Positions 43,207-52,097 of a DNA stretch of 57,515 nt are shown one piece after another. The stretch comes from JAYEHK01 sp034659475 (GTDB taxonomy: Bacteria; Bacillota; Syntrophomonadia; Syntrophomonadales; Syntrophomonadaceae). The notes below the pieces were generated by a model. The model worked only from the letters and a program-made list of their open reading frames with translations. It was not told the origin of the DNA and ran no database searches. Position 1 is the first letter of the stretch. Each line of letters begins with the position of its first letter. The position numbers and the translations under genes are program-made. The stretch is from contig JAYEHK010000031.1 in NCBI GenBank assembly GCA_034659475.1, positions 1 to 57,515 on the forward strand, given 5' to 3'.

Positions 43207-43364
43207 TTTATCTAACCTCCCTTTTTTCGTTTGCCATTTTTCCTTACATTCTTTTACTTCTTCTATTCTCGAAATGGCTTCCTGTTTTTGTTTTTGTTTT
43301 TGTTTCAGGAAAACCAATTTGAGCATTAATTCACCCTGACCGCAGGAGACAAGCACCGATGAAA

Positions 43365-43640
43365 ATATGCGTGCAACCGGGGAAGGGAACGATTTTAACG
43401 CTGATTACCGCTGATTGTCGCTGATTAACGCTGTTATATATATTATTAAAATATCAGCGTTAATCAGCGGACATCAGCAACCTTAACAACGAACGCAGTG
43501 AGTATCAGTGGTACTCGAAGAGTGCGAAAATCTGTGTTTTAGTTCGTATTTTTTACTAACCCACTTCAACGTTCCAACTAACCAACTAACCAACTAATAA
43601 CTCCGCTTATACTCAACCTATTTTCTAATTAATCAAAATT
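43365..43640. repeat. Modular intergenic repeat, copy R8
   Basis: Fills most of the 493-bp gap between dut and the hydrolase gene. It starts with tandem CGCTGATTA units (43402-43437) followed by their reverse complement (ATCAGCGTTAATCAGCG), giving an inverted repeat around TATATATTATT. Next are CGAACGCAGTGAG and TCGAAGAGTGCG segments, the boundary TACTAACCCACTTCAACG, two or three satellite units (CTAACCAA), CCGCTTATACTCAACC and the terminal boundary CTATTTTCTAATTAATCA. No G-rich palindrome. Confidence 0.75.
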
Positions 43641-43699
43641 AAACTAATTATCATTCTTTGCTAAACAAGGCTTTTTATTCCTCTTTCTATTCATACGCA

Positions 43700-44575
43700 T
43701 TATCCCAGCAACTGTCTGGCAAAAAAGTCAGCCTGCCGCTCCACTACCTTCTCAAACATTTCTCCAACATACGAATCAAAATGATCCATGGGCAAGCGTA
43801 CCAGCTCACGTCTTTTTAATCGCCGAGATAACTTCAAAACAGAACGCGGTGGGATAACCTGGTCCCGATCCCCCATAATAATCAGTGCCGGACAAGAGAT
43901 CTTAGAAGCATAACGAATCGGCCGATACAAAGGAATACTCAAGCAACTCCGGGCAGGGCATTTATTTTCCCATCGCGAATTAGCCGGAATCATGGCAAAA
44001 TACCCCTCCATGGCACCGGAATGGTTCATAAAGGCTAAGGTTCCCGGGCGAGCCACCACAGGTATAAAAAACGGCCTGGTTAAACTGATCGTACGATACA
44101 AATCAGTAAATCCAGCCCGAAATATGTTGAACAAATTAAAAATTCCTTTTGTTCGCAGTAGACTAAGTCCATCTGTAAATGGCACATGTGCAGACACCGC
44201 CTTAATTTTTGAATCTTTAGCCGCCGTTACCAGTACATGCCCCCCGCTAAAAGATGTCCCCCATAACCCAATTGATTCACGATCTACCTCCGACAGCGTT
44301 CGCACAAAAGCAACTGCATTTTTCCAGTCTTCCAACTGACGTTTATAATAGACCAGATTACGCGGACCTCCATCACTCTCTCCAATATATCGATAATCAA
44401 AAACCAAAACAGCCAGTCCCCGCTGCACAAAGCGCTCCGCAAAAGCAGGCAGGCGAAAAGCCTTTTCACAGGCAATCCCGTGTGCCATTACAATTACAGG
44501 CGGCTTGCGTTGCCCCTCCGGCAGATATAACCATGCCCTGCATTCTTTTCCATGACTGAGGAATTTTACATCCAT
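43700..44575 (-). CDS. Alpha/beta hydrolase
   Basis: Serine hydrolase of the alpha/beta fold. The nucleophile elbow GTSFSGG lies at about residue 107. The oxyanion region VIVMAHGIACEK is near residue 32, an acid candidate appears in IMGDRDQVIPP near residue 235, and the catalytic histidine in LPMDHFDSY near residue 265. A FDYRYIGESDGGPRNLV strand is typical of the acetyl-xylan-esterase/dienelactone-hydrolase-like group. 291 residues. Substrate not known. The gene stands alone between repeat R8 and an AT-rich gap. Confidence 0.85.
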   Translation of the reverse strand: MDVKFLSHGKECRAWLYLPEGQRKPPVIVMAHGIACEKAFRLPAFAERFVQRGLAVLVFDYRYIGESDGGPRNLVYYKRQLEDWKNAVAFVRTLSEVDRESIGLWGTSFSGGHVLVTAAKDSKIKAVSAHVPFTDGLSLLRTKGIFNLFNIFRAGFTDLYRTISLTRPFFIPVVARPGTLAFMNHSGAMEGYFAMIPANSRWENKCPARSCLSIPLYRPIRYASKISCPALIIMGDRDQVIPPRSVLKLSRRLKRRELVRLPMDHFDSYVGEMFEKVVERQADFFARQLLG

Positions 44576-44826
44576 CTTACGTTGACGAATTTTCTATCTC
44601 CCCTATCTCATTGTTCTTCGAAAACTCACTAAAAACCCCCATGCTTTCACAACTAACAAATGGCACCACAGGCAAGACCAGCTATAGCAACTCATTCATT
44701 TAGATATGTTTTCATTATACACCAAGTTGCTACATAAATTTCACATTAGTTCTATGATTTTCGACGAAACATGTTGTTTACAATTCTATGCTATATCATC
44801 ACCACCATCTGAATCTTACCAATTTT

Positions 44827-44855
44827 TTGTTAATTCGACATGTATTGCATAATTT
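44827..44855 (+). promoter_or_regulatory. Candidate promoter of the 206-residue unknown gene
   Basis: TTGTTA and TAATTT lie 17 bases apart, with the -10 ending 59 bp before the ATG at 44915. Each hexamer matches four of six consensus bases. A 16-bp palindrome follows ten bases on. Confidence 0.4.
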
Positions 44856-44864
44856 TATGGATAG

Positions 44865-44880
44865 TAATACCATGGTATTA
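44865..44880. promoter_or_regulatory. Perfect 16-bp palindrome, probable operator
   Basis: TAATACCATGGTATTA reads the same on both strands. Its place just downstream of a promoter-like pair and 34 bp before the start codon suits a repressor binding site. It has no spacer, so it would make a poor RNA hairpin. Confidence 0.55.
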
Positions 44881-44914
44881 GATATTAATAATCCATGAAA
44901 GGCAGGTAGTAGCA

Positions 44915-45535
44915 ATGTCCCTTAATGAACATTTTCAATCCAGGAAGGGAATTCTACGTTATCAACAGAAGACCACTTGTCCAACGTCGGCCAGCGAAGC
45001 CTACTCTCTGGGAATTACAGCCAAAGAAGCCGCGTTTCAAACCTACATTTTGTTAATTGAACACTGCAATGACACCAGTATTAAAAAGACTTTAAAAACG
45101 ATGGCCAATCTCGAAAAAAGGGAAATCATACTCTTTAGCAGTTGGATGAATTTTGAATTGAACTGTACCTGTTCGGCCTTTTACGAATCAAACGGACAAG
45201 CGCTTCCTTCACAACTTAATGAAATAGAATGTGTTCATTTAACCCCGCAAGTCAATTGCTTTTTGGATGTATTTTACAAAAAAATTGACCAATTAAAACA
45301 ATCCGTGCTCACCCTTGGCGGTGATGACTTAACAAAACATCGCAGAATTAAAGACGCAGAGGTTACTTTCGCCGCAAGCCTGCAAGCCCGTCAGATTTGT
45401 CAGCAGCTTTTTGAAGATATGGCTGCTTTGTATGTCGATGAGGAGATTCGAAATGCATTTCAAAACATGGTAGAGATACTAGAAAAGAATAATGAAAACT
45501 TGAAAAATGACTACACCAAACGCGTGGTCCTCTAA
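44915..45535 (+). CDS. Hypothetical helical-bundle protein
   Basis: 206 residues, soluble, almost all helix by pattern. A long first helix (ITAKEAAFQTYILLIEHCNDTSIKKTLKTMANLEKREIILFSSWM) and later paired helices suggest a four-helix bundle, a little like the ferritin-like or DUF3231-type proteins of spore formers, but the metal ligands I would expect are not obvious. Three cysteines are close together (EHCND, NCTCSAF). GGCAGG before the ATG gives weak ribosome site support. A palindromic operator lies upstream and a strong terminator downstream, so it is a single regulated gene. Function not assigned. Confidence 0.7.
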   Translation: MSLNEHFQSRKGILRYQQKTTCPTSASEAYSLGITAKEAAFQTYILLIEHCNDTSIKKTLKTMANLEKREIILFSSWMNFELNCTCSAFYESNGQALPSQLNEIECVHLTPQVNCFLDVFYKKIDQLKQSVLTLGGDDLTKHRRIKDAEVTFAASLQARQICQQLFEDMAALYVDEEIRNAFQNMVEILEKNNENLKNDYTKRVVL

Positions 45536-45543
45536 GCATATGT

Positions 45544-45587
45544 CGTCCCCTGTTAAACCAGCAGGTTATTTCAGGGGACGTTTTTTT
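45544..45587 (+). terminator. Terminator of the 206-residue gene, shared with the convergent pseudogene
   Basis: CGTCCCCTG pairs with CAGGGGACG over 9 bp, followed by TTTTTTT on the plus strand. The right arm begins in the stop codon (TGA read leftward) of the HD-GYP pseudogene. The GGGGACG core matches the other palindromes in this window. Confidence 0.85.
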
Positions 45588-47368
45588 CTTCACACACTTT
45601 GGATATGCGCATATGAATAAACGTTTTTACCAATTCAGGATCGAATTGCGTCCCTGCATTTAATTCCAACCTTTCAAGTGCTACGTCTTCGGACACCGCT
45701 TCTTTATATACCTGATCATGAGTCATTACGTCAAAAGCGTCCAGAATCGCCAATAACCGAGAGAGGAAAGGAATTTCATTTTCTTTCAAGCCACGCGGAT
45801 ACCCATTCCCATCGTAGTTCTCATGATGATATAAGATAAGATCAGCGATACCTCTTAGTTCCCCAATTGAATTGGCTAAACGATAACCTGTTTCGCTGTG
45901 CTTTTTCACGATCGCCCATTCGTGCTTCGTTAAGGGACCAGGTTTTAATAGAATTTCATCCGGTACCGTTACTTTCCCAATATCATGCCGTTGCACCAGC
46001 ATCATGAGTTTTTCTCTTTCAAGGTGATGCAGCTGTAAACAATCGGCCATTTCTCCCGCAAGAACTTGTAATCGTTCAATGTGTTACTGATTCTCCACAC
46101 CTCGCTGAAAGAGTTTCTTTTCCAATCCCTCCAGGATGGAATGATAAGCCATATCATGATTAGATAGCTTGGCCGAATATATGCGATCCTCTGCCAAAAT
46201 TAGACTCAACGGGAGTTGATCCTTTGTATCGAGTTGGGGGAAAATACTATCTACAAAAGCACGGTTATGCAAGTCGGTAAGCTTATCATGATAACCCAGA
46301 TACGCAATCTGTTGTTCAGCCCTTCGTTTTTCGGTTACGTCTCGAAGCACCATAACCATGCCCGTTATCTCCCCTGAAGAATTACAAATTGGAGCTGTCC
46401 TGTTTGAGAGTGTCCTTTTCTTGCCATTTCTATTTAACACAATTGTCTGATCCCACATATCAACAGCTTTACCACTGACAATCTGTTTTCTCTTTGCCGC
46501 CCAATCGCGATTTGTGTAATCCATTTCGGACAACAGTTTTTCAATTTTTGTTCCCACTGCTTTTTCTTCTGTCCAACCACTCAATCCCTGCGCCACTTCA
46601 TTCAAGAAAACAATTCGTCCCTGAACGTCGGTAGCAATCACCCCATCACCAATTGATTTCAGGGTAACAGACAGCCGTTTCTTCTCCTCCTCCAACCGAA
46701 TTTCAGCCATTCTTCGATCAGTTACATCAATAAATAAGCCAGCGAGCAAATAGGGCTCCGGTTTGAATACAAACACCTGTAAATAGCGATTACTAAAACG
46801 ATAATAACCTTCTCTTGAGCTTGGCTTTCCCGAAATTGCGGTACGACGGAAAACCTGTAACCATTCATTTTCCAACTTGAATGCCTTGTGTGAAATTCCT
46901 TTGCCAATCAAAATTTCTTTTGGTATTCTTGCCATTTGTTCAAAAACGGGGTTTATTTCTACTATGCTAAAGTCTATCGGCTTATGGTAGGCATCATAAA
47001 CAATCTGAAACAGTGCATAACCCTCCTGCATAGACAATATCAAATGCACAAACATTTATCAGCTCTTCACTGATATAACCAAACACATTTTGCACAGAAG
47101 AACTGACATACTTAATTTCCCATTCACTCGATAAGATACAGATAACATCCAGCATGTGGGCGGTAATAAACTGCAGATTTTTCTCACTCTCCACCAATTC
47201 CTCAAACATCTTGCTATTCGCTTCTATCTCCATTAACGCAAACTCCTGAGATTCCTCCATCTCTTTTTCAGGTAAGTCAGTCAGATTCTGACCAGTAGGG
47301 TCTGCCAGTTCTTTTTCAGCAGTTTCACTAACCATTAAAATGTTTTCATCATCAGAAGGAACTCGCAT
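45571..47368 (-). pseudogene. PAS-PAS-GGDEF-HD-GYP signalling protein with several lesions
   Basis: One ancestral gene is now three frames. The first (47368 to 46994) has an N-terminal coiled part and the start of a PAS domain (CILSSEWEIKYVSSSVQNVFGYISEEL), then loses frame. The second (47055 to 46084) has two PAS domains and the first part of a GGDEF domain (YLGYHDKLTDLHNRAFVDSIF), but jumps from LSLILA straight to EDRIYSAKL. The central ~100 residues, including the GGDEF motif, are therefore gone. It then meets an in-frame TAA at 46084-46086. Past that stop, the third part (to 45571) is an HD-GYP domain with HDIGK and HHENYDGNGYP. The TAA stands between ENQ and HIERLQ, where glutamate would be usual. 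Confidence 0.88.
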
Positions 47369-47766
47369 TGATCTGCCTCCTTTTTCATAATAATGGTATA
47401 ACTAAATTAATATTCCTTTTCACTACTTTTCACAGTACCTTACCACTATTTTTTTGTCAACACCAGGCTGCACTTAAGTCCTGAATTTATACGGTTTTTT
47501 GTTCAATTGTGACATTGTTGCAAAAGCATTGAATTCTTTCTATAAAAATGTTTACCAGCTTTTACGGAACAAACTCTCTGGGAATTGTTATATCGGCCCA
47601 GTCGTCAAGTCAAATGACTTTTTTTACTCCTTCCACTCGTTTTTGAAAAAATTACCTCCTGATTCCGGGAAGGAAATCACTTCTAATTATCGAAATTTAC
47701 AGAAGGTTGTCGAATGCGTGCTTATATCATTCTAATTTCAATTATATACGAAAGGATAAAAATGTA
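47369..47766. other. Divergent regulatory region upstream of the sigma-54 activator
   Basis: AT-rich gap between the leftward pseudogene and the rightward activator gene. A plausible promoter (TTGCAA, 17 bases, TATAAA) lies at 47518-47546 on the plus strand, about 220 bp before the activator start. A small stem (AAGTC/GACTT) followed by T5 at 47607-47625 lies inside that leader. An open frame from 47499 has no ribosome site and I do not call it. Confidence 0.4.
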
Positions 47767-48957
47767 ATGTTACACGATTTCAAGTCAGTTTCGTTGACCA
47801 ATCATAGCCAGTCAACAGACGATAATCTGAAGATACTGAAAGCTAATAGCAAAACCATTGGTGTGACCGGCATCGATCTAGATAATAGTAATCCAAAACA
47901 TACCCAGAATAGCCTGACAGACTCAAAAGCGTGTTATCGAACCGTGTCAGGATCACTCAACATTGCCCAACAGAGTCAGATGCAGATACACTCACCAGAA
48001 TTTCATGACGTGCTTTCACAAGCAGATGTTTATAGGAACCATCGCGATATACCAGTTGTTATCGAAGGAGCAACTGGCACAGGTAAAGAACTCATCGCCC
48101 GCTACATCCATTATGGAAAAGATAATTACTCAAATTCACCTTTTGTTGCCTTAAACTGTGCGGCTCTGACACCTACTTTGATTGAAAGCGAACTTTTTGG
48201 GTATGAGGGAGGCGCTTTTACCGGCGGAAAAACAAATGGGCAAAAAGGGAAATTGGCTCTTGCACAGGGTGGAACCCTCTTTCTTGATGAAATATTGGAA
48301 CTAGATCTGCAGAGTCAAGCCAAATTACTGCGGGTGCTGGAGGAAAAAAGTTACTATCAGGTTGGGGGGTTGAAGCTAATAAAGACAGATGTTCGCATCA
48401 TCGCCGCCAGTAATCAAAATCTCCTCTCAGCCGTTGAGACCGGAAGATTCCGCGCAGACCTCTATTTCCGGCTGGGCGCAGCAAAGATCTATGTTCCGCC
48501 AATCAGGCAGCGGAAAGGAGCTATCTTGCCCCTGGCAATGTCTTTCTTACAGGAGTTCAGTAAGGCAAACGAGGTAAACGCTTACACCTTCACGGAGGAA
48601 GCAATCCAGCACCTTCTATCATATACATGGCCAGGAAACGTACGGGAACTACGCAACGTCATCCAATGCGCAGCCTTAAAGGCTAAGAATGGAACCATTG
48701 ATCTTCACCACCTTGGCTCACTGGATCAACAAAAGCATATCGAAATCAGCGATGCAGCTTGCACTGCTGAAAGCACCCTTCTGGATTCATCCCATTTCGA
48801 CCTCCCTCCCCATAGTTTGGATCTGGACACCCTTGTAGCCAACATTATTACCAGGGCACTGGATATGCATCGGGGAAATAAAAGCCAAACCGCTTCTTAC
48901 CTGGGGATATCCAGAAGTTCGTTATACAGACGACTGGCCCACATAAAACACCCGTAA
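47767..48957 (+). CDS. Sigma-54-dependent transcriptional activator
   Basis: AAA+ enhancer-binding protein that opens RNA polymerase-sigma54 complexes. From ATG 47767: about 75 residues with no known sensor domain, then Walker A GATGTGKE at residues 101-108. The sigma-54 contact loop ELFGYEGGAFTGG has GAFTGG where the consensus is GAFTGA. Walker B is LFLDEI, followed by VRIIAASNQNL and the arginine finger part FRADLYFRL. The C-terminal Fis-type helix-turn-helix (GNKSQTASYLGISRSSLYRRL) binds the enhancer. AAAGGA lies upstream of the start. The chemoreceptor directly downstream has a sigma-54 promoter and is the obvious target. Confidence 0.9.
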   Translation: MLHDFKSVSLTNHSQSTDDNLKILKANSKTIGVTGIDLDNSNPKHTQNSLTDSKACYRTVSGSLNIAQQSQMQIHSPEFHDVLSQADVYRNHRDIPVVIEGATGTGKELIARYIHYGKDNYSNSPFVALNCAALTPTLIESELFGYEGGAFTGGKTNGQKGKLALAQGGTLFLDEILELDLQSQAKLLRVLEEKSYYQVGGLKLIKTDVRIIAASNQNLLSAVETGRFRADLYFRLGAAKIYVPPIRQRKGAILPLAMSFLQEFSKANEVNAYTFTEEAIQHLLSYTWPGNVRELRNVIQCAALKAKNGTIDLHHLGSLDQQKHIEISDAACTAESTLLDSSHFDLPPHSLDLDTLVANIITRALDMHRGNKSQTASYLGISRSSLYRRLAHIKHP

Positions 48958-49013
48958 AAAAATGTCCGGTTCAGCACACTTGATGAACAACATGCACCAA
49001 ACCGGACATTTTT
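48957..49013 (+). terminator. Inverted repeat after the sigma-54 activator gene
   Basis: AAAATGTCCGGTT pairs with AACCGGACATTTT over 13 bp with a 28-base loop, followed by TTTATTA. It looks like a terminator; the long loop means it could also be an upstream activator-binding pair for the sigma-54 promoter 120 bp away. Confidence 0.7.
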
Positions 49014-49131
49014 ATTAGTTTTTTCTTCTGCAAAAACACGTCACCGCGTTAGGACCTTCTTCTCATTTTGTCGTTCATTTCTGTTCTTATCTCGGCCACC
49101 CACAAACAACTTATGTAACCATTGTATGAAT

Positions 49132-49146
49132 TGGCATATTTTTTGC
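49132..49146 (+). promoter_or_regulatory. Sigma-54 (-24/-12) promoter of the chemoreceptor gene
   Basis: TGGCATATTTTTTGC matches TGGCAC-N5-TTGC with the GG at 49133-49134 and the GC at 49145-49146, exactly 12 bases apart as needed. Only the base after CA differs. It lies 49 bp upstream of the chemoreceptor start and just after an activator gene of the right class. Confidence 0.8.
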
Positions 49147-49194
49147 GTAAGTTCACTTTAGAGCAAAAATATGCAAAGGAAGTGATGTTTATTC

Positions 49195-51216
49195 ATGAAG
49201 AAAATTGGTACTCGATTAATGATCTATTATGGGTTGATGGTCCTCGTGGTGTGTTGTGTTCAGGGAATTTTCGGCTATCATAACGCCAGCTCATCGCTCC
49301 TGGCCACTATTCATGAAAACCTGCCAATCAGAGCAGAGGACGGAGCAAAACTAGTTGCCCGAGATATTCAGGCCCAGTTAGACATACTGGACACCTTAGC
49401 CTCTACACAAGAAATACAATGCATGGACCCTGCCGTACAGCTACCTTCACTTCAAAGCAAAGTGCACCAGCTCGGTTATGAGCGAATGGGAATTGCGACC
49501 CCCGACGGACAATACACCTCTACTACCGGAGGCAATGCAAATATTCAGACCAGGGATTATTTTCAAAAAGCCCTGGTGGGAGAGAGCACCATTGCAAATC
49601 CTATTGTAAGTAACGTAGATCAATCAATGCTAATTCCTGTAGCTTCTCCTATTAAGGTCGATAATCAAATCGCAGGAGTACTCATTGGGTACCTTAATGT
49701 TGATCGTCTGAGCCAATTTGCAGGGAAAATCACCTACGGCGAATCGGGATATTGCTTTATTATTAATGAATTGGGAACTACCATTGCACACCCGAAACGT
49801 GATCTGGTCATTAATCGGGACAACGACTTTGAAAATGTAAAAAATGACCCTCAGCTGGAATCCCTGGTTACGCTTGAACAACAAATGGTTGCCGGTGAAG
49901 AAGGTTACGGAGAATACGTTTATAATGGAGAAACAAAAATGATGGGATATTCTCCAATTGAAGGCACTTCCTGGTCTCTGGGCGTGACAGCAGAAGAGTC
50001 CGAGGTCCTGGCATCCTTGAACAATTTAAAAAATGGGATCGTCACCCTGACCCTGATTATTCTTCTGCTGGGAATCAGTATCGCCTACCTGCTTGGGCAC
50101 CAAATTTCCAAGCCAATTATCAAAGCCACTGAACAATGTGAACATTTGGCTTCCGGAGATTTTACACAAATGCTGGATGAAAAGTGGACCAAACGAAAAG
50201 ATGAACTTGGAACCCTGGCCTCTGGTTTTAACCAAATCAGCCAAGGCATGCAGCAGATGATCAGAGAAATCGCCGCCACTTCTGCGGAGGTAGATTCATC
50301 CAGTCAACAGTTATCCGCGTCAGGAGAAAGCATCGCATCAACAATGCAGGAAGTATCAACATCCACAGAAGAAATCGCCGCTGGAATGGAAGAAGTATCG
50401 GCCGCCATGGAGGAAATCACAGCATCCGGGCAGGAGGTCTCAACAAGGATTAATGATGTAAATGCTGAAGCAATAGAGGACAAAACTAATGCATCCCAAA
50501 TAGAAGCAAGAGCCATCCACGTTCAGACAAGCGCTGAATCATCGGAGACCTCTGCTCGAGAATTGTATCAGCAAATTCAGCAAAAGCTAGAGGAAGCAAT
50601 ACGCGATGCGCACGTCGTAGAGCAGATTTCCGGATTAGCACAAAACATCGCCGGAATCGCTGATCAGACGAACTTGCTCGCCCTTAATGCAGCCATTGAA
50701 GCAGCAAGAGCAGGCGAACATGGCAAAGGATTTGCAGTTGTTGCAGAAGAAGTACGTAAACTCGCTGAAACTTCTGCAACACAGGTAGGAGATATTCAAA
50801 ACCTCACTCGGCAGGTTCAAACCGCCATCAACAATCTTGTGAGCAACGCCACAGCCGTGTTAGCGTTTATCAATGATACAGTGCTCGCTGATTATGCAAA
50901 AATATCCGAAATCGGTCAACAATATAAAGGTGACAGTCAGGTAATTCTTCATCTGGCCGACAAAGTAAGTGGAAATACCGGACATATTCTCCAGGCTATA
51001 GAGGAAGTCAGCCGTGCACTTGAAACCACCTCTGCAACCATCGAGCAAAGCACAGCGGGTTCGCAAGAAATTGCCCGTGGAAGCGAAGCAGCAGCGCAAG
51101 CATCCACGGAAATCAACGAAGCCTCCCAACGTCTGGCTATGGACGCTGAAAAATTAGAGACAGGGGGACGTTTCATTTTGTCTCATCCACAAAAAGCAAG
51201 ACGCTTAACACACTAG
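49195..51216 (+). CDS. Methyl-accepting chemotaxis protein with dCACHE sensor
   Basis: 673 residues. A signal-anchor helix (residues ~8-27) is followed by an external ~250-residue double-CACHE domain (YERMGIATPDGQYTSTTGGNANIQTRDYF; GYCFIINELGTTIAHPKRDLV; GTSWSLGVTAEESEVL). A second helix (~281-302), a HAMP domain and the methyl-accepting hairpin come next, with the tip NIAGIADQTNLLALNAAIEAARAG and GKGFAVVAEEVRKLAE. Such sensors bind amino acids or organic acids. Start ATG 49195 has AAGGAAG upstream. It is read from a sigma-54 promoter next to an activator gene, so its level is tied to a specific signal. Confidence 0.92.
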   Translation: MKKIGTRLMIYYGLMVLVVCCVQGIFGYHNASSSLLATIHENLPIRAEDGAKLVARDIQAQLDILDTLASTQEIQCMDPAVQLPSLQSKVHQLGYERMGIATPDGQYTSTTGGNANIQTRDYFQKALVGESTIANPIVSNVDQSMLIPVASPIKVDNQIAGVLIGYLNVDRLSQFAGKITYGESGYCFIINELGTTIAHPKRDLVINRDNDFENVKNDPQLESLVTLEQQMVAGEEGYGEYVYNGETKMMGYSPIEGTSWSLGVTAEESEVLASLNNLKNGIVTLTLIILLLGISIAYLLGHQISKPIIKATEQCEHLASGDFTQMLDEKWTKRKDELGTLASGFNQISQGMQQMIREIAATSAEVDSSSQQLSASGESIASTMQEVSTSTEEIAAGMEEVSAAMEEITASGQEVSTRINDVNAEAIEDKTNASQIEARAIHVQTSAESSETSARELYQQIQQKLEEAIRDAHVVEQISGLAQNIAGIADQTNLLALNAAIEAARAGEHGKGFAVVAEEVRKLAETSATQVGDIQNLTRQVQTAINNLVSNATAVLAFINDTVLADYAKISEIGQQYKGDSQVILHLADKVSGNTGHILQAIEEVSRALETTSATIEQSTAGSQEIARGSEAAAQASTEINEASQRLAMDAEKLETGGRFILSHPQKARRLTH

Positions 51217-51270
51217 CTATTTTAATAGATGACTGTGGGTGAAGAGCACGGAAAAACTTGTGTGTGACAT

Positions 51271-51304
51271 ATAAATGCGGCATCTTAAGCGGTGTCGCAT
51301 TTAT
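51271..51304. terminator. Bidirectional terminator between chemoreceptor and yhhQ
   Basis: ATAAATGCG pairs with CGCATTTAT, with an inner CA/TG pair and a short loop. It lies between convergent genes, 55 bp past the chemoreceptor stop and 8 bp from the yhhQ stop. Confidence 0.7.
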
Positions 51305-51311
51305 TTATTGC

Positions 51312-52001
51312 TTATTTTACAGTGAAAGGGTTGTAGTTAATCCCCCGATCAAATGCATCCATACTCTCCTTCTGTTTCAGTCGGGCAACAATCCAATAGG
51401 TTAGTGGTGTTGCTGCAATCTCATAGCCAACCTTCCAGAAGTACTGAACCAGCACCATAGAGATGAATATAGATGTAGGAAAAATACCGTAAAAAGCAAT
51501 AAGCATAAAAATCAAGGTGTCCAATCCTTCTCCAACCAATGTTGATCCAACAGTACGCGTCCATAACCATTTTCCATTCGTCCACACCTTCATGCGCGAT
51601 AGAAGTATAGAGTTGGAAAACTCACCGGCAAAGTAGGCCATTAATGAAGCTAAAACCACCCGGGGAGTAAAACCGAGCACCGTTGAATAGGCTGCATTAT
51701 CATTCCAGAAGTCCGGATAAGGGAGCGCAATAATCGCCATGAAAACAAGCGCCATAAACAGATTTGCTGCAAAGCCAGTCCAGATTGTAAGGCGTGCTCG
51801 TTTAAAACCATACACTTCCGTCAATACATCTCCAAAGATATAGGTAATCGGAAAGAAAAACAGGTCCCCAGTTAATGTAAAGGATCCGAATTGAATGAGT
51901 CTTCCAGCTACGATGTTGGTAATTAACAGACAGGTTACAAAAGCACAGGTGATCAAAAGAAAGGTTACCGAGATTCCCCGGCGAGATTCTTGTTGCAACA
52001 T
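51312..52001 (-). CDS. yhhQ: Queuosine precursor transporter (YhhQ/VUT family)
   Basis: Membrane importer of queuosine precursors such as preQ0, preQ1 or queuine. About six helices, with the family signature FFPITYIFGDVLTEVYGFKRAR near residue 45 and LASLMAYFAGEFSNSILLSRMK near residue 110, followed by RTVGSTLVGEGLDTLIF near residue 150. 229 residues is normal. A preQ1-I riboswitch directly before the ribosome site confirms the role. ATG 52001 has GGAGG ten bases upstream. Confidence 0.93.
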   Translation of the reverse strand: MLQQESRRGISVTFLLITCAFVTCLLITNIVAGRLIQFGSFTLTGDLFFFPITYIFGDVLTEVYGFKRARLTIWTGFAANLFMALVFMAIIALPYPDFWNDNAAYSTVLGFTPRVVLASLMAYFAGEFSNSILLSRMKVWTNGKWLWTRTVGSTLVGEGLDTLIFMLIAFYGIFPTSIFISMVLVQYFWKVGYEIAATPLTYWIVARLKQKESMDAFDRGINYNPFTVK

Positions 52002-52014
52002 AATACATATTCCT

Positions 52015-52048
52015 CCTTGTTTTGTTAAGGCGGGTAGCCGCTACCGCC
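52015..52048 (-). promoter_or_regulatory. PreQ1-I riboswitch controlling yhhQ
   Basis: Read on the minus strand: stem GGCGG with CCGCC around loop TAGCGGCTAC, followed by TTAACAAAACAAGG. The tail matches, base for base, that of the known Thermoanaerobacter tengcongensis preQ1-I aptamer, and the stem is the same size with different pairs. The tail runs into the GGAGG ribosome site, so ligand binding would hide it and turn off translation. Confidence 0.92.
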
Positions 52049-52097
52049 ATTCAAATTAACATTATGAACATTGCTCCCCTGTTTGTAAAGACTTATA

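Noticed and set aside
43207..43356. Fifty-residue N-terminal extension of dUTPase
   Set aside because: It is low-complexity Gln/Lys sequence from a CAAAAA repeat. The internal ATG 43206 has the good ribosome site and gives normal dUTPase length.
45571..47055. HD-GYP and PAS parts as two separate working genes
   Set aside because: The TAA lies inside a continuous frame with homology on both sides, and the HD-GYP part has no ribosome site at its first ATG.
47499..47735. 78-residue plus-strand ORF before the sigma-54 activator
   Set aside because: No ribosome site, no recognisable composition, and it lies across the likely promoter and leader.
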